NCBI RefSeq assembly: GCF_021395205.1
Contig: NZ_JAJVCS010000002.1
Span: 1 to 64,000 of the forward strand
Length of the DNA: 64,000 bases
Direction of reading: 5' to 3'
DNA from: Polynucleobacter sp. IMCC 30228
Lineage (GTDB): Bacteria; Pseudomonadota; Gammaproteobacteria; Burkholderiales; Burkholderiaceae
Shown: piece by piece, positions 9,902 to 19,571 of the stretch
Layout: each line of letters opens with the position of its first letter
Position numbering within the stretch: position 1 is the first letter of the stretch
Notes under the pieces: generated by a model
Database searches by the model: none
Seen by the model: only the letters and a program-made list of their open reading frames with translations
Told to the model about the DNA's origin: nothing
Position numbers and translations under genes: made by a program

Positions 9902-11212
9902 CTACTTTATTTCTTTTTGCATCACTTGATCTGGCAACCAAGTAACCAATTCAGGCCAAATCGTAATTAAGCCCACTGCAATGACCATCATCATGAAAAA
10001 AGGAAAGGATACCTTAGCAATATAGTTACTATCTTTGCCTGTCATACTTTGCAGCACAAAAAGATTAAAACCGACTGGTGGGGTTACTTCGGCAATTTCC
10101 ACTAAGAGCACAATAAAAATCCCAAACCAGACTAAATCAAAGCCAGCAAGTTGCACCATTGGTAATACCGTTACTGTAGTCAGTGCAATCATTGAAATGC
10201 CATCTAGCGCAGTGCCCAATAAAATATAAATCACAGTTAATACTGCAATCAGCGCCCAAGGACTTAAATGTAAGCTCGCCACCCATTCAGCTAGGCCGCG
10301 TGGGATGCCGGTATAACTCATGACGATCGATAAAAATGAGGTTGCACCCAACACAAACATAATCATTGCGGTTAAGCGGGTTGCCGACAAAAGGCTCTCC
10401 CAAAAGTTTTTCCAGGTGAGGCTTTTACCCAGCGCAGCTAAAATTAGCGAGCCAACGACTCCGTAGGCTGCAGCTTCTGTGGCTGTTGCGTAGCCCTTTA
10501 ACATGACCCAAGTAATGAAAACAATTAGTGCTGTACACGGCAACAGCTGACCAATTGAATGGATGCGTTGGCGCAGAGAATATTTTTCAGCCTTTGGTGT
10601 TTTAGTCGGGTTGAGCAGTGCCCAAACGACAATGTAGCCAGAGAACAAAAGCATCAAAATCGCCGCAGGAATAAAGCCCGCTAAAAAAATTCGGATGATG
10701 GATTGATCGGCTGCGACAGCATAGACCACCATGATGATTGAGGGTGGAATCAAAATACCGAGTGTGCCCGCACAGGATAATGAGCCCAAAGTAATTTTTG
10801 GGTCATATCCGCGCTTGGTTAATTCAGGTAAGGCCGATTTAGCAATCGTGGCGCATGTTGCTGCAGATGAGCCTGAGACTGAGCCAAAAATACCGCAGCC
10901 TAAAATATTCACATGCATAAGTCTGCCAGGTAGCCAATTAAGCCAAGGCGCCAAACCAGTGAACATTTGCTCTGAGAGCTTGGTGCGAAATAAAATTTCG
11001 CCCATCCATACAAATAAGGGTAAAGCGGCCAGAGTATAGGAGGAGCTCGAATTCCACCAAGCATTGGCTAAATTAATCATGGTGTCTTTGTTGGAAAAAA
11101 GCCCCAAACCAATCCAGGCGGTAATGGCTACGCCAGCCGGAATCCAAATACCCATCATCAATAACACGGTCATCAGCACCAACAGCAAAAGCGCGATAGT
11201 GACAATGCTCAC
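9902..11212 (-). CDS. dctM: TRAP transporter large permease (DctM)
   Basis: A 436-residue, highly hydrophobic 12-helix-type large subunit of a TRAP importer. Signatures include GCGIFGSVSGSSAATCATIA with SALPELTKRGYDP, GTLGILIPPSIIMVVYAV and VEIAEVTPPVGFNLFVLQ. It should carry the translocation path and use the sodium gradient. Its start overlaps the end of the small subunit by four bases. Co-transcription with pxpBC-pxpA suggests that the cargo is 5-oxoproline or a related compound. Confidence 0.93.
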   Translation of the reverse strand: MSIVTIALLLLVLMTVLLMMGIWIPAGVAITAWIGLGLFSNKDTMINLANAWWNSSSSYTLAALPLFVWMGEILFRTKLSEQMFTGLAPWLNWLPGRLMHVNILGCGIFGSVSGSSAATCATIAKSALPELTKRGYDPKITLGSLSCAGTLGILIPPSIIMVVYAVAADQSIIRIFLAGFIPAAILMLLFSGYIVVWALLNPTKTPKAEKYSLRQRIHSIGQLLPCTALIVFITWVMLKGYATATEAAAYGVVGSLILAALGKSLTWKNFWESLLSATRLTAMIMFVLGATSFLSIVMSYTGIPRGLAEWVASLHLSPWALIAVLTVIYILLGTALDGISMIALTTVTVLPMVQLAGFDLVWFGIFIVLLVEIAEVTPPVGFNLFVLQSMTGKDSNYIAKVSFPFFMMMVIAVGLITIWPELVTWLPDQVMQKEIK

Positions 11213-11766
11213 AAGGTTTCTCCAAAATCACCAGCTGCTAAACGCTCTTCTTGGAGCGCTTGATAACGTGGTTTCTGATGTCGGAGAACGCGGATTAGCT
11301 CATCTATTACGGCAAGTGTAAAAATAAGACTACCGATTGCGACAAAAATTTGCGGGATCCACAAAGGCACCACAATTTGACCTGGTGATACATCACCAAA
11401 GTCCCAGCTTTGATAAGTAAATAAAGTAAATGCACTAAGTGCAAAGAGACAAAATCCTAATAAGAAGAGTAGAGAGATCCACTCCATGCGCCAACGCCAA
11501 AGAGGGTTAAGGCGATTAAGGACAATTTCGACGCGCACAATGCCGCCATGCTGAAAGGTTTGCGCTAGAATGAGAAAGGCAGAGGCGGCGCAGAGCCAAG
11601 CAATGAGATCGTCGGCGCCACGCAAATTAAGGCCGAATTCGCGTGACAGTGACATCGCCATCATTAATGCGCCAACAGTCAAAATACACAAAGCCGCCAA
11701 GATGGCGGCTCCGTTAATAATGACATCAAGTAAGCGACCCAATTGAGTTCGTCTAGACTCCGTCAT
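11209..11766 (-). CDS. dctQ: TRAP transporter small permease (DctQ)
   Basis: A 185-residue four-helix membrane protein of the DctQ family. Hydrophobic segments lie near residues 15-35, 50-70, 90-112 and 135-158. A conserved-looking segment (RGADDLIAWLCAASAFLILAQ) spans the second helix, and VRVEIVLNRL matches the usual loop. It pairs with DctM. It follows dctP by 24 bases and overlaps dctM, fixing it inside the operon. Sequence conservation in this family is low, so the neighbours carry much of the identification. Confidence 0.9.
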   Translation of the reverse strand: MTESRRTQLGRLLDVIINGAAILAALCILTVGALMMAMSLSREFGLNLRGADDLIAWLCAASAFLILAQTFQHGGIVRVEIVLNRLNPLWRWRMEWISLLFLLGFCLFALSAFTLFTYQSWDFGDVSPGQIVVPLWIPQIFVAIGSLIFTLAVIDELIRVLRHQKPRYQALQEERLAAGDFGETL

Positions 11767-11790
11767 ACTAAATCGGGCTCGCTAAGTAAA

Positions 11791-12771
11791 TTATTTTTTA
11801 AAGGTGGTAATAATTTTTTGCCCTTCTTCACCTGCTGACCTAATCCATTCGGCCACCATAATGCGTCCGACACGATCTAAATCATTTTTAAGTGCAGGAG
11901 ATGGTGGTCCAACCGTCATGCCATTTTTAGCCAAGATTTCTTTGTCGCTCTTGTTCTTCTTTTCTGAAACTTCCCAGCCCCGTTTTTGTGCCTCCGCACT
12001 TAATTTAACCAGAATCGCTTGAGTGGGTTTATCTAAAGAATCAAAATCTTTTTGATTAACCATAAGGATATTGTTTGGCAGCCATGCATCTACTTCATAG
12101 TAATACTTTAAGCTTTCCCAAACCTTAATATCCACGCCCGTTGCGCCAGAAGTCATCATGGCATTGACGGTACCCGTTGCTAATGCTTGGGCTAAGTCTG
12201 CAACTTGCACAGTAATGGGTTGTGCGCCTACTAATTCAGCAATCTTAGATGTAGCTGGATTATAAGCGCGCCATTTTAGGCCTTTAAGATCAGCCCCAGA
12301 AGTGATGGGGTTTTTAGAGTAAAGACCTTGAGGTGGCCAAGGTACAGCATATAAAACCTTGATGCCTTGTTTTTGTAGAGCCTTTTCAATGGGTTCTTTT
12401 GATAGGGCCCAAAGTTTGGCAGCTTCTTTATAGCTAGTTGCTAAAAATGGAATTGAGTCAACGCCAAAAATTGGATTTTCATTGGCCAAAGAGGAAACTA
12501 GTAATTCGCCCATTTGGGCTTGACCAGTCTGTACTGCACGTTTGATGCCATTAGCAGGAAAGAGGGAGCCGTTAGGATGAACCACAATTTTTAGTTTGCC
12601 ATTAGTCGCTTTTTCAATATCAGCTGCTAAAGTTTGTAAATTTTGGGTATGAAAATTACTCACAGGATAGGCGCTAGCTAAATCCCATTTAGTTTGCGCT
12701 TGGATTAAGCCCAACGGCGCAATAAGTAATGCTGCTAAGCTAATTTTAAAAAACCATTGCAACGATTTCAT
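11791..12771 (-). CDS. dctP: TRAP transporter periplasmic binding protein (DctP)
   Basis: A 326-residue DctP-type receptor. The signal peptide covers residues 1-25 (cleavage after IQA), followed by the mature fold with WDLASAYPVSNFHTQNLQTL. The substrate-carboxylate Arg typical of TRAP receptors is probably in LKWRAYNPATSK (about residues 165-176), followed by the TMM-like AMMTSGATGVD. It is first in the operon dctP-dctQ-dctM-pxpBC-pxpA, so its ligand is probably 5-oxoproline (inference from context). A purine-rich AGGAGAC lies just before the ATG. A small palindrome sits upstream at 12837-12852. Confidence 0.93.
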   Translation of the reverse strand: MKSLQWFFKISLAALLIAPLGLIQAQTKWDLASAYPVSNFHTQNLQTLAADIEKATNGKLKIVVHPNGSLFPANGIKRAVQTGQAQMGELLVSSLANENPIFGVDSIPFLATSYKEAAKLWALSKEPIEKALQKQGIKVLYAVPWPPQGLYSKNPITSGADLKGLKWRAYNPATSKIAELVGAQPITVQVADLAQALATGTVNAMMTSGATGVDIKVWESLKYYYEVDAWLPNNILMVNQKDFDSLDKPTQAILVKLSAEAQKRGWEVSEKKNKSDKEILAKNGMTVGPPSPALKNDLDRVGRIMVAEWIRSAGEEGQKIITTFKK

Positions 12772-12836
12772 GATTAAAGTCTCCTCTAGGGCGCCTATAT
12801 TAAGCCGCGATTCAAAATAGTAACATTTTCACTCAG

Positions 12837-12852
12837 CCATTTGGCTAAATGG
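12837..12852. promoter_or_regulatory. Short palindrome between DUF1841 gene and dctP
   Basis: CCATTT (12837-12842) and AAATGG (12847-12852) form a perfect inverted repeat around GGCT, 66 bases upstream of dctP on its strand. There is no T-run on the minus strand, so it is a better operator than terminator candidate. No regulator gene adjoins the operon. Confidence 0.25.
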
Positions 12853-12884
12853 AGTGCACCAAATTAGGGTTTGCGAGAAATTGT

Positions 12885-13316
12885 TTAAAGTAAGCGCTGC
12901 AAGGCTAATGAATATGCTTGCGCATCAGGGTTTCCACCAAGGCGCTGGGCCTCCCACATCACTTGACCAAGGCATTCCATGATTTGGTGTTGGGCTTCAT
13001 GTTCTGAGCCCAATTTTTGCACTAAGCGTTGTTGAATGTCGCGAATCCCTGGCGGCTGATCGATGGAAATTTGCTCGCTAATCGATAAATGCATGGAAAG
13101 ATGCAAAAAAGGATTAGTAACCCCACCTTCAGGTGTGTAGTCTTTCTGGAGTGCTGCTTCTGTATTACTCAAGAGGGGGTGGTACTCAGGATGTTGTGCA
13201 ATCCATTGAGTAGCCAGCGTCTCCAAGGGCGTCAAGATTTGGCTTTGAGTTTGTTTTTGCCACGTTTCGCAAAAGAAGCGCCGTACTTCTTCTCGGCTTG
13301 GATTAAAGAGCGCCAC
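12885..13316 (-). CDS. DUF1841 family protein
   Basis: A 143-residue protein beginning MALFNPSREEVRRFFCETW, the characteristic start of DUF1841, a beta/gammaproteobacterial family of unknown function. The visible middle part (NPFLHLSMHLSISEQISIDQ) has closely spaced His residues that could bind metal, an inference only. It overlaps the end of nth by 14 bases and is the last gene of the tyrB-phaZ-rsxB-nth run, so translation is likely coupled to nth. Its function is unknown. Confidence 0.85.
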   Translation of the reverse strand: MALFNPSREEVRRFFCETWQKQTQSQILTPLETLATQWIAQHPEYHPLLSNTEAALQKDYTPEGGVTNPFLHLSMHLSISEQISIDQPPGIRDIQQRLVQKLGSEHEAQHQIMECLGQVMWEAQRLGGNPDAQAYSLALQRLL

Positions 13317-13962
13317 GGATTTTTCCTTGACTCGTTTTATGGGGATATTGGCAGAGTGGCTCTACCAGACAATGCGCGCAATCGGGATTACGGGCTTTAC
13401 AAATATAACGACCATGCAGAATGAGCCAGTGATGCGCATCGAGTAAAAATTCTTTTGGTACACGCTTGAGTAATTGTTGTTCAACGGCTTGCACATCTTT
13501 GCCAGGAGCTAAGCCAGTACGATTCGAGACTCGAAAAATATGGGTATCAACTGCAATAGTGGGTTCGCCAAACGCCGTATTGAGAATGACATTAGCCGTT
13601 TTTCTACCCACCCCAGGTAAAGCTTCAAGATCTGCGCGAACACGTGGCACTTCCCCAGCATGCCGATCAAGCAGTAGTTGGCAGGTCGCTTGCAAGTGTT
13701 TTCCTTTAGTGCGAAATAAGCCGATATGTTGTATGTAGGGCTGAACGCCGGCCTCACCCAAGGCTAGTATGGCTTGGGGTGTATTAGCGACCTTAAAGAG
13801 TTGGCGTGTACCTTTATTAACGGAAATATCAGTAGCCTGTGCTGACAACAATACGGCTACAAGCAGTTCAAAAGGCGAGCTATATTCAAGCTCAGTTTCT
13901 GGATGTGGATTGTTGTTTTTTAATTGCTGAAAAAATGTTTCGCGTTGCGTTCGATTCATCAT
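13303..13962 (-). CDS. nth: Endonuclease III (DNA glycosylase/AP lyase)
   Basis: Removes oxidised pyrimidines and nicks abasic sites in base-excision repair. At 219 residues it is typical. It shows the helix-hairpin-helix LPGVGRKTANVIL containing the catalytic Lys, the catalytic Asp in AVDTHIFRVSNR, and a C-terminal 4Fe-4S loop C-x6-C-x2-C-x5-C (CKARNPDCAHCLVEPLC). It overlaps the upstream rsxB gene by four bases and the downstream DUF1841 gene by 14. The rnfB-nth adjacency is common in proteobacteria. Confidence 0.96.
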   Translation of the reverse strand: MMNRTQRETFFQQLKNNNPHPETELEYSSPFELLVAVLLSAQATDISVNKGTRQLFKVANTPQAILALGEAGVQPYIQHIGLFRTKGKHLQATCQLLLDRHAGEVPRVRADLEALPGVGRKTANVILNTAFGEPTIAVDTHIFRVSNRTGLAPGKDVQAVEQQLLKRVPKEFLLDAHHWLILHGRYICKARNPDCAHCLVEPLCQYPHKTSQGKIRGAL

Positions 13963-14657
13963 GGGTTGCCAGCGGCCTTCGTTTGTTCTTGGGCACGTGC
14001 AATAGCAGCAGCAATGATGGCGCGTTTACGTTCAATTTCAGTGAGCTCAGCGCTAGACTGTGCCTTAGTTAAATCTAATTCAGCCAACTTTGCTTGCGCC
14101 TTTAAGCTGAGGCGCACTTGATTATCTTTTTGCTCGCGGTCTAAGCGTGTTTCCCTTTGGTAATAGCGGCTGTGGGCTAAATCAGCGAGGGGTTGTGACC
14201 AGGCGTCCCAACCTGTCCTTTCGCCAGTCACGTCTACCATGCTGATGCAATCGACTGGGCACGGTGGAATGCATAAGTCACAGCCAGTACACCATTCAGT
14301 AAGTACCACGTGCATTTGTTTTGATGCGCCAACAATCGCATCGACAGGACAGGCTTGAATGCATAAGGTGCAGCCAATACATTGTTCGGGATGAATGTAT
14401 GCCACGGCACGCGGACGTTCTTTGCCATTGACTGGATTTAGTTCGAGCTGCGGAAAGTGGGCTTGAGGAAGATTGATTTCTAAAATACGAGTTAAGCGAG
14501 TAATACCTTCAGCACCCCCTGGCGGGCATTGATTGGGGGGAGCAGCCCCTGTAGACATCGCTTCTGCATAGCCACGACAATTTGGATAACTGCATTTAGT
14601 GCATTGGGTTTGTGGCAAGGCGTTTTCTAAAAGCGCTGCCAACTCCACTGCATTCAT
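13959..14657 (-). CDS. rsxB: RnfB/RsxB-type ferredoxin subunit, stand-alone
   Basis: A 232-residue iron-sulfur protein of the RnfB family. It has an N-terminal Fe-S binding 4-Cys region (CTKCSYPNCRGYAEAM, with a further Cys in PPNQCPPGG), then two 4Fe-4S ferredoxin motifs, CIGCTLCIQACPVDAI and CTGCDLCIPPCPVDCI. The C-terminal third is charged and helical. The hydrophobic N-terminal anchor of full RnfB is missing or very short, and no other rnf/rsx subunit is present, as is usual for betaproteobacteria that keep only this gene beside nth. The name is therefore by family; it may act as a soluble ferredoxin, perhaps serving Nth or another Fe-S protein. Confidence 0.85.
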   Translation of the reverse strand: MNAVELAALLENALPQTQCTKCSYPNCRGYAEAMSTGAAPPNQCPPGGAEGITRLTRILEINLPQAHFPQLELNPVNGKERPRAVAYIHPEQCIGCTLCIQACPVDAIVGASKQMHVVLTEWCTGCDLCIPPCPVDCISMVDVTGERTGWDAWSQPLADLAHSRYYQRETRLDREQKDNQVRLSLKAQAKLAELDLTKAQSSAELTEIERKRAIIAAAIARAQEQTKAAGNP

Positions 14658-14678
14658 AGTGAGACAAGGGAGGGCAAG

Positions 14679-15974
14679 TTAAGCCAATTTAGCAGGCGCT
14701 TTGCTAGCACGTGGAGGTGTCGTACGACGGGTATCTTCATGTGCTCGAATAAAGGCTTGGATGCGTGGATAGACTTTTTCGCGCCAACGGCGGCCAGAAA
14801 AAATACCATAATGACCCGCCCCCGATACTTCATAGTGATCTTTTTGCTCCAGTGGAATGCCTTTACATAATTTATGTGCTGCTCGAGTTTGGCCGCTTCC
14901 AGATATGTCATCTAACTCGCCCTCAATCGTGAGAAGGGCTGTAGTTTTAATGTCTTCTGGCTTAACGCGTTTTCCGGCCACTTCCCACGTCCCATTAGGT
15001 AAAGCAAAGTCTTGAAAAACTGTCTTAATTGTGTCGAGGTAATACTTGGCATCCATATCTAAGACCGCGTTATATTCATCATAGAAATGAATGTGTTGCT
15101 TAGCATCTAATTCGTCACCACGCACCAAATTTTGGAAGTAATCCCAATGGGATTGCAGATGATTCTGTGGATTCATCGCAATAAAGCCAGAGTGCTGTAG
15201 GAAACCAGGATAGACACTACGTCCAACCCCCGGATTGGGTGGGGGTACTTTATATATGACATGACTCTTAAACCATTCATACGATTTTTTATCAGCCAAT
15301 GAGTTCACCGCGGTAGGCGATTTACGTGCATCAATTGGTCCGCCCATCATAATCATTGACAGCGGCAATGGCTCACCTTGAGAAGCCATTAAAGCAACTG
15401 CTGCTAAGGTGGGTACGGTTGGTTGGCAAACTGAAATGACGTGTAGGTTTGCAACGCCAATATCACGCATAAAGTCTTGGATGTAATGAACATAGTCATC
15501 TAAACCAAACTCCCCTTCAGTCAAGGGAACTTGGCGAGCATCGACCCAGTCGGTGATAAAGACCTGGTGATCTTGCAATAAAGTACGCACGGTGTCACGT
15601 AAAAGGGTGGAGTGATGGCCCGATAGCGGTGCAACCAATAAAATCGTCGGATCATGCTTCATCTGATTAATTACTTGCGCATCATCTGAATAGCGTTTGA
15701 ATTGAATTAATTTGCAAAATGGTTTAGCAACTTTAGTGACTTCATGAATGACCACTTCGCTACCATAAGCATGCACGGAGCGGATACCAAATTCGGGCTT
15801 TTTATATTCTTTACCAAGTCGATAAAGCAATTCATAGCTGGCTGCTAAACGTTCAGATCCAGGGATTTTTGATAAGGGGTTCGATACATTCATGAAAGTA
15901 TCGGCGGCCGCTTTGGCCCAAGAGCTCATCGGTAGTAAAAGCGCTTTTTGAAATTCGTACATTTGATAGAGCAT
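14679..15974 (-). CDS. phaZ: Intracellular polyhydroxyalkanoate depolymerase
   Basis: Mobilises stored polyhydroxybutyrate. The 431-residue protein matches the Ralstonia PhaZ1 type: it begins MLYQMYEFQKALLLPMSSWA, has no signal peptide, and carries the unusual cysteine nucleophile in SVCQPTVPT. I count this Cys as residue 183, the same number as in the Ralstonia enzyme. Probable remaining triad members are the Asp in GELDDISGSGQT and the His in GAGHYGIFSGRRWRE. The C-terminal tail is basic and proline-rich. It lies 28 bases after tyrB and 21 before rsxB. No PHA synthase is in the window. Confidence 0.93.
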   Translation of the reverse strand: MLYQMYEFQKALLLPMSSWAKAAADTFMNVSNPLSKIPGSERLAASYELLYRLGKEYKKPEFGIRSVHAYGSEVVIHEVTKVAKPFCKLIQFKRYSDDAQVINQMKHDPTILLVAPLSGHHSTLLRDTVRTLLQDHQVFITDWVDARQVPLTEGEFGLDDYVHYIQDFMRDIGVANLHVISVCQPTVPTLAAVALMASQGEPLPLSMIMMGGPIDARKSPTAVNSLADKKSYEWFKSHVIYKVPPPNPGVGRSVYPGFLQHSGFIAMNPQNHLQSHWDYFQNLVRGDELDAKQHIHFYDEYNAVLDMDAKYYLDTIKTVFQDFALPNGTWEVAGKRVKPEDIKTTALLTIEGELDDISGSGQTRAAHKLCKGIPLEQKDHYEVSGAGHYGIFSGRRWREKVYPRIQAFIRAHEDTRRTTPPRASKAPAKLA

Positions 15975-16002
15975 AGGGCCTCCTGGCGACTAATATTAAG
16001 GC

Positions 16003-17205
16003 TTAGGCTGCTAAAACTTTAGCAATGGCTTGCGCTACTTTGTCAATATTTTTTGTATTGAGGGCGGCGACGCAAATACGGCCAGTGGATAAAGCATAAA
16101 TACTATCTTCTACTTGCAGGCGATGAACTTGTTCAGGGGTAAGCCCTGAGTACGAGAACATACCCCGTTGCGTTTGAATGAAATCAAAGTTTTGTTTTAC
16201 TCCGGCTGCCTTGAGTTTGGTAACAAGTTGAGTACGCATGGCCTTGATGCGCAGACGCATTTCCGCCAGCTCATCTTCCCACATTTTTCTTAACTCTGGT
16301 GAGCTTAAAATGGTCGCAACGACTGCGCCACCATGGGTTGGCGGGTTTGAATAATTCGTCCGAATGACCCGTTTTAGTTGGGAGAGTACGCGTGCCGCTT
16401 CATCGCGACTTTGGGTGACGATTGAGATTGCTCCAACTCGTTCGCCATACAAGGAAAATGATTTTGAAAAGGAACTCGATACAAAAAATGACATGCCTGA
16501 ATCAGCAAATAATCGTACCGCCAGCCCATCTTCTTCGATGCCGGCTGCAAAACCCTGATAGGCAATATCTAAAAATGGAATTAAGTCTCGTGTTTTAAAA
16601 ATGGTGACCAGTTGTTGCCACTGCTCAAGCGTCAGATCGGCACCAGTAGGGTTATGACAGCAGGCATGCAAGACGACTGCAGTGCGTGGTGGGAAAGATT
16701 CAAGGGATTGCACCATGCCGGCAAAATCAACACCACGGGTTTTGCTATCGAAGTAGGTGTACTCCAGCACTTTAAAGTTAGCCGACTCAAAAATACCGCG
16801 ATGATTTTCCCAAGTCGGGGCACTAATTGCCGCTGGTACGTTGGGTTCTAAACGCTTAATAAATTCAGCTCCCACTCGGAGGGCGCCCGTACCGCCTAAA
16901 CATGCTGCGGTGACCACTCGACCTTCTTTAAGGAGAGGGGAATCTGCGCCAAAGAGTAATTTTTGCACTTCGGAGTTGTAAGCTAGCGGACCCTCGATAG
17001 GAACATAACTCCGGGGGGTGCGTTTGGCTACGTGAGTGGCTTCTGCCTCAACGACTGCTTTAAGGACAGGTACTTTCCCCTCATCAGTGTAGTAAACACC
17101 GACGCCTAAATTGACTTTAGTGGGATTTTTATCGGCCGTATAGGCTTCGGTTGTGCCAAAAACAGGGTCTTTTGGGGCTAACTCAACAGAGGAAAACAGG
17201 GTCAT
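16003..17205 (-). CDS. tyrB: Class I aromatic/aspartate aminotransferase (TyrB-like)
   Basis: A 400-residue PLP enzyme of the gammaproteobacterial-type AspC/TyrB subgroup. It has the N-terminal PKDPVFGTTEAY and VNLGVGVYYTDEGKVPVL, HACCHNPTGADLT for cofactor contact, PFLDIAYQGFA, and the Schiff-base Lys in SSSFSKSFSLYGERVG. The C-terminal RGMFSYSGLTPEQV includes the segment that carries the substrate-carboxylate Arg in relatives. It transaminates aspartate and/or aromatic amino acids with 2-oxoglutarate; which it prefers cannot be read here. It heads the minus-strand run toward phaZ and is divergent from uvrB. Confidence 0.9.
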   Translation of the reverse strand: MTLFSSVELAPKDPVFGTTEAYTADKNPTKVNLGVGVYYTDEGKVPVLKAVVEAEATHVAKRTPRSYVPIEGPLAYNSEVQKLLFGADSPLLKEGRVVTAACLGGTGALRVGAEFIKRLEPNVPAAISAPTWENHRGIFESANFKVLEYTYFDSKTRGVDFAGMVQSLESFPPRTAVVLHACCHNPTGADLTLEQWQQLVTIFKTRDLIPFLDIAYQGFAAGIEEDGLAVRLFADSGMSFFVSSSFSKSFSLYGERVGAISIVTQSRDEAARVLSQLKRVIRTNYSNPPTHGGAVVATILSSPELRKMWEDELAEMRLRIKAMRTQLVTKLKAAGVKQNFDFIQTQRGMFSYSGLTPEQVHRLQVEDSIYALSTGRICVAALNTKNIDKVAQAIAKVLAA

Positions 17206-17321
17206 TGGATCGCTATAGTTCGGGTTAAGGGCTCTGGGTAAGGGGGCAACAAAAACAAGTTTTCAAAGCATTTCGCCCAAATTGAAATAAAAACGGCAAA
17301 ATCACCGTTTGTGCAAAATTT

Positions 17322-19511
17322 GTGTTGAAACGCTTCACAAATGAAATGATAGCTGAGATGCCCCCCAAGTTACCTAAACCGCCTAAATTAGCCAAGCCAG
17401 AGCCTGAGAGCGCCTTGTTGCTGGAAAAAGGCAAAAGTATGGCATTCGTCGATGCCAGCCATGAGCTAGATCCCGCCAAGTTTGTGACTTTCCCCAATTC
17501 TCCCTATCAGTTGTATCAACCTTTTCCTCCTGCCGGCGATCAGCCTCAAGCAATTGAGGCGCTCGTGAGTGGTATCGAGGATGGCTTGTCATTTCAAACC
17601 TTATTGGGCGTTACTGGTTCGGGTAAAACTTTTACGATGGCCAATGTCATTGCCAGAATGGGGCGCCCAGCCATTGTGTTTGCACCCAATAAAACCTTAG
17701 CGGCGCAACTGTATAGTGAATTCCGCGAATTTTTCCCCCGCAACGCGGTGGAATACTTTGTTAGTTATTACGATTACTACCAGCCTGAAGCCTATGTTCC
17801 CCAGCGTGATTTATTTATTGAAAAAGATTCTTCAATAAATGAACATATTGAGCAGATGCGTTTGTCGGCAACTAAGAGTTTATTAGAGCGACGTGATGTC
17901 ATCATTGTGGCAACAGTCTCGGCAATTTATGGCATTGGTAACCCAGGCGATTATCACAGCATGGTCATGACTTTGCGGCCTGGCGACAAAATGAGTCAAC
18001 GCGATATCGTCACCCGCTTAATTGCGATGCAGTATGAGCGTAATGAGGTGGATTTTCAGCGGGGCGTATTTCGGGTCCGTGGCGACACGATTGATATCTT
18101 CCCGGCCGAACATAATGAACTAGCCGTGCGCATTGAGCTCTTTGATGATGTGGTTGAAAGCTTGCAGTTTTTTGACCCTTTAACCGGGCGCATAAAGCAA
18201 AAAATTCCGCGCTTTACGGTTTATCCAAGTTCTCATTATGTGACGCCGCGAGCGACTATTTTGAAAGCCATTGAGACAATTAAAGTCGAGCTACGTGAGC
18301 GTCTTGAAGAATTTGTGCAGGCAGGTAAGTTGGTTGAGACCCAAAGACTTGAGCAGCGCACGCGTTTTGACTTAGAAATGCTAAGCGAGTTGGGATTTTG
18401 CAAAGGTATTGAAAACTATTCGCGCCATCTATCTGGCGCTGCCCCGGGCGAAGCCCCACCTACCTTGGTAGATTATTTGCCGCCTGATGCACTCATGTTT
18501 TTAGATGAGAGCCATGTACTTATTGGCCAATTTAATGGTATGTACAACGGTGATCGCTCACGCAAACAAACTTTAGTGGAGTTTGGCTTTCGTTTGCCTT
18601 CAGCGCTAGATAACCGACCGTTGAAATTTCCTGAGTTTGAAACCAAGATGCGGCAAGCCATTTTTGTTTCGGCAACCCCAGCTGATTACGAAAAAGGCAA
18701 AACTGGACAAGTGGTTGAGCAGGTTGCTAGACCAACAGGATTGGTTGATCCCGAGATAGAAGTTTTACCAGCTAGCACACAAGTAGATGATTTATTAATG
18801 CAAATTTCGGCGCGCGTTAAAGTCGGCGAGCGAGTTTTAGTTACGGTATTAACGAAGCGCATGGCTGAGCAGTTAACCGATTATTTGGGGGATAACGGGG
18901 TCAAGGTGCGGTATGTGCATTCGGATATTGATACGGTAGAGCGGGTAGAAATTATTCGTGATTTGCGCTTAGGCGCTTTTGATGTGTTGGTGGGGATTAA
19001 TTTATTACGCGAAGGCTTAGACATTCCTGAGGTGTCATTGGTAGCCATTTTGGATGCCGATAAAGAAGGTTTTTTGCGTTCTGAGCGTAGCTTGATACAA
19101 ACAATTGGCCGAGCAGCCCGCAATATTCGGGGAAAGGCCATTTTGTACGCCGACAAAATGACCGATTCGATGCGTCGAGCTATTGGCGAAACCAATCGTC
19201 GCCGTGAAAAGCAGGTGGCCTTTAATGCCCTTCATGGGATTGAACCCAAGGGCGTGAGCAAGCGCATTAAAGATATTATTGATGGGGTTTATGACGTGAG
19301 TGAAAAGCGTAGTGAATATTTGGTCGCGGAAGAGCGAGCCCGCTATGAAAGCTTGAGTGAAAAGCAATTATCCTTAGAAATCAAGAGCTTAGAGAAGCAA
19401 ATGAATGCAGAAGCCAAAAATCTAGAGTTTGAAAAGGCCGCCGCCACCCGCGATCGCTTAACTAAAGTGAAAGAAATGGCCTTTGGCGCCTTTTCTCATG
19501 ATAGGCTTTAA
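17322..19511 (+). CDS. uvrB: UvrABC system protein B
   Basis: Damage-verifying helicase-like subunit of nucleotide excision repair. Visible are Walker [11 protein letters not shown], the beta-hairpin region [14 protein letters not shown], Walker B LMFLDESH, helicase motifs [19 protein letters not shown] and [19 protein letters not shown], and the C-terminal UVR motif (about residues 685-720) that binds UvrC. At 729 residues it is about 50 longer than usual because of a Lys/Pro-rich N-terminal stretch before the conserved [12 protein letters not shown]. Alternative starts are ATG at 17358 and ATG at 17439; the latter follows GGAAAAAGG, the best ribosome binding site of the three. The true start is therefore open. 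Confidence 0.95.
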   Translation: MLKRFTNEMIAEMPPKLPKPPKLAKPEPESALLLEKGKSMAFVDASHELDPAKFVTFPNSPYQLYQPFPPAGDQPQAIEALVSGIEDGLSFQTLLGVTGSGKTFTMANVIARMGRPAIVFAPNKTLAAQLYSEFREFFPRNAVEYFVSYYDYYQPEAYVPQRDLFIEKDSSINEHIEQMRLSATKSLLERRDVIIVATVSAIYGIGNPGDYHSMVMTLRPGDKMSQRDIVTRLIAMQYERNEVDFQRGVFRVRGDTIDIFPAEHNELAVRIELFDDVVESLQFFDPLTGRIKQKIPRFTVYPSSHYVTPRATILKAIETIKVELRERLEEFVQAGKLVETQRLEQRTRFDLEMLSELGFCKGIENYSRHLSGAAPGEAPPTLVDYLPPDALMFLDESHVLIGQFNGMYNGDRSRKQTLVEFGFRLPSALDNRPLKFPEFETKMRQAIFVSATPADYEKGKTGQVVEQVARPTGLVDPEIEVLPASTQVDDLLMQISARVKVGERVLVTVLTKRMAEQLTDYLGDNGVKVRYVHSDIDTVERVEIIRDLRLGAFDVLVGINLLREGLDIPEVSLVAILDADKEGFLRSERSLIQTIGRAARNIRGKAILYADKMTDSMRRAIGETNRRREKQVAFNALHGIEPKGVSKRIKDIIDGVYDVSEKRSEYLVAEERARYESLSEKQLSLEIKSLEKQMNAEAKNLEFEKAAATRDRLTKVKEMAFGAFSHDRL

Positions 19512-19571
19512 CTCTCTAGCCCTGTCTTAGTAAGAACGCCCTAGTAAAATAACCCTTTCAGTGAGAAGGCA

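Noticed and set aside
12885-17205. Antisense frames over nth, rsxB and tyrB (for example 13466-13738 and 16612-16851)
   Set aside because: They mirror strongly conserved coding sequence on the minus strand and show no domain or start signal of their own.
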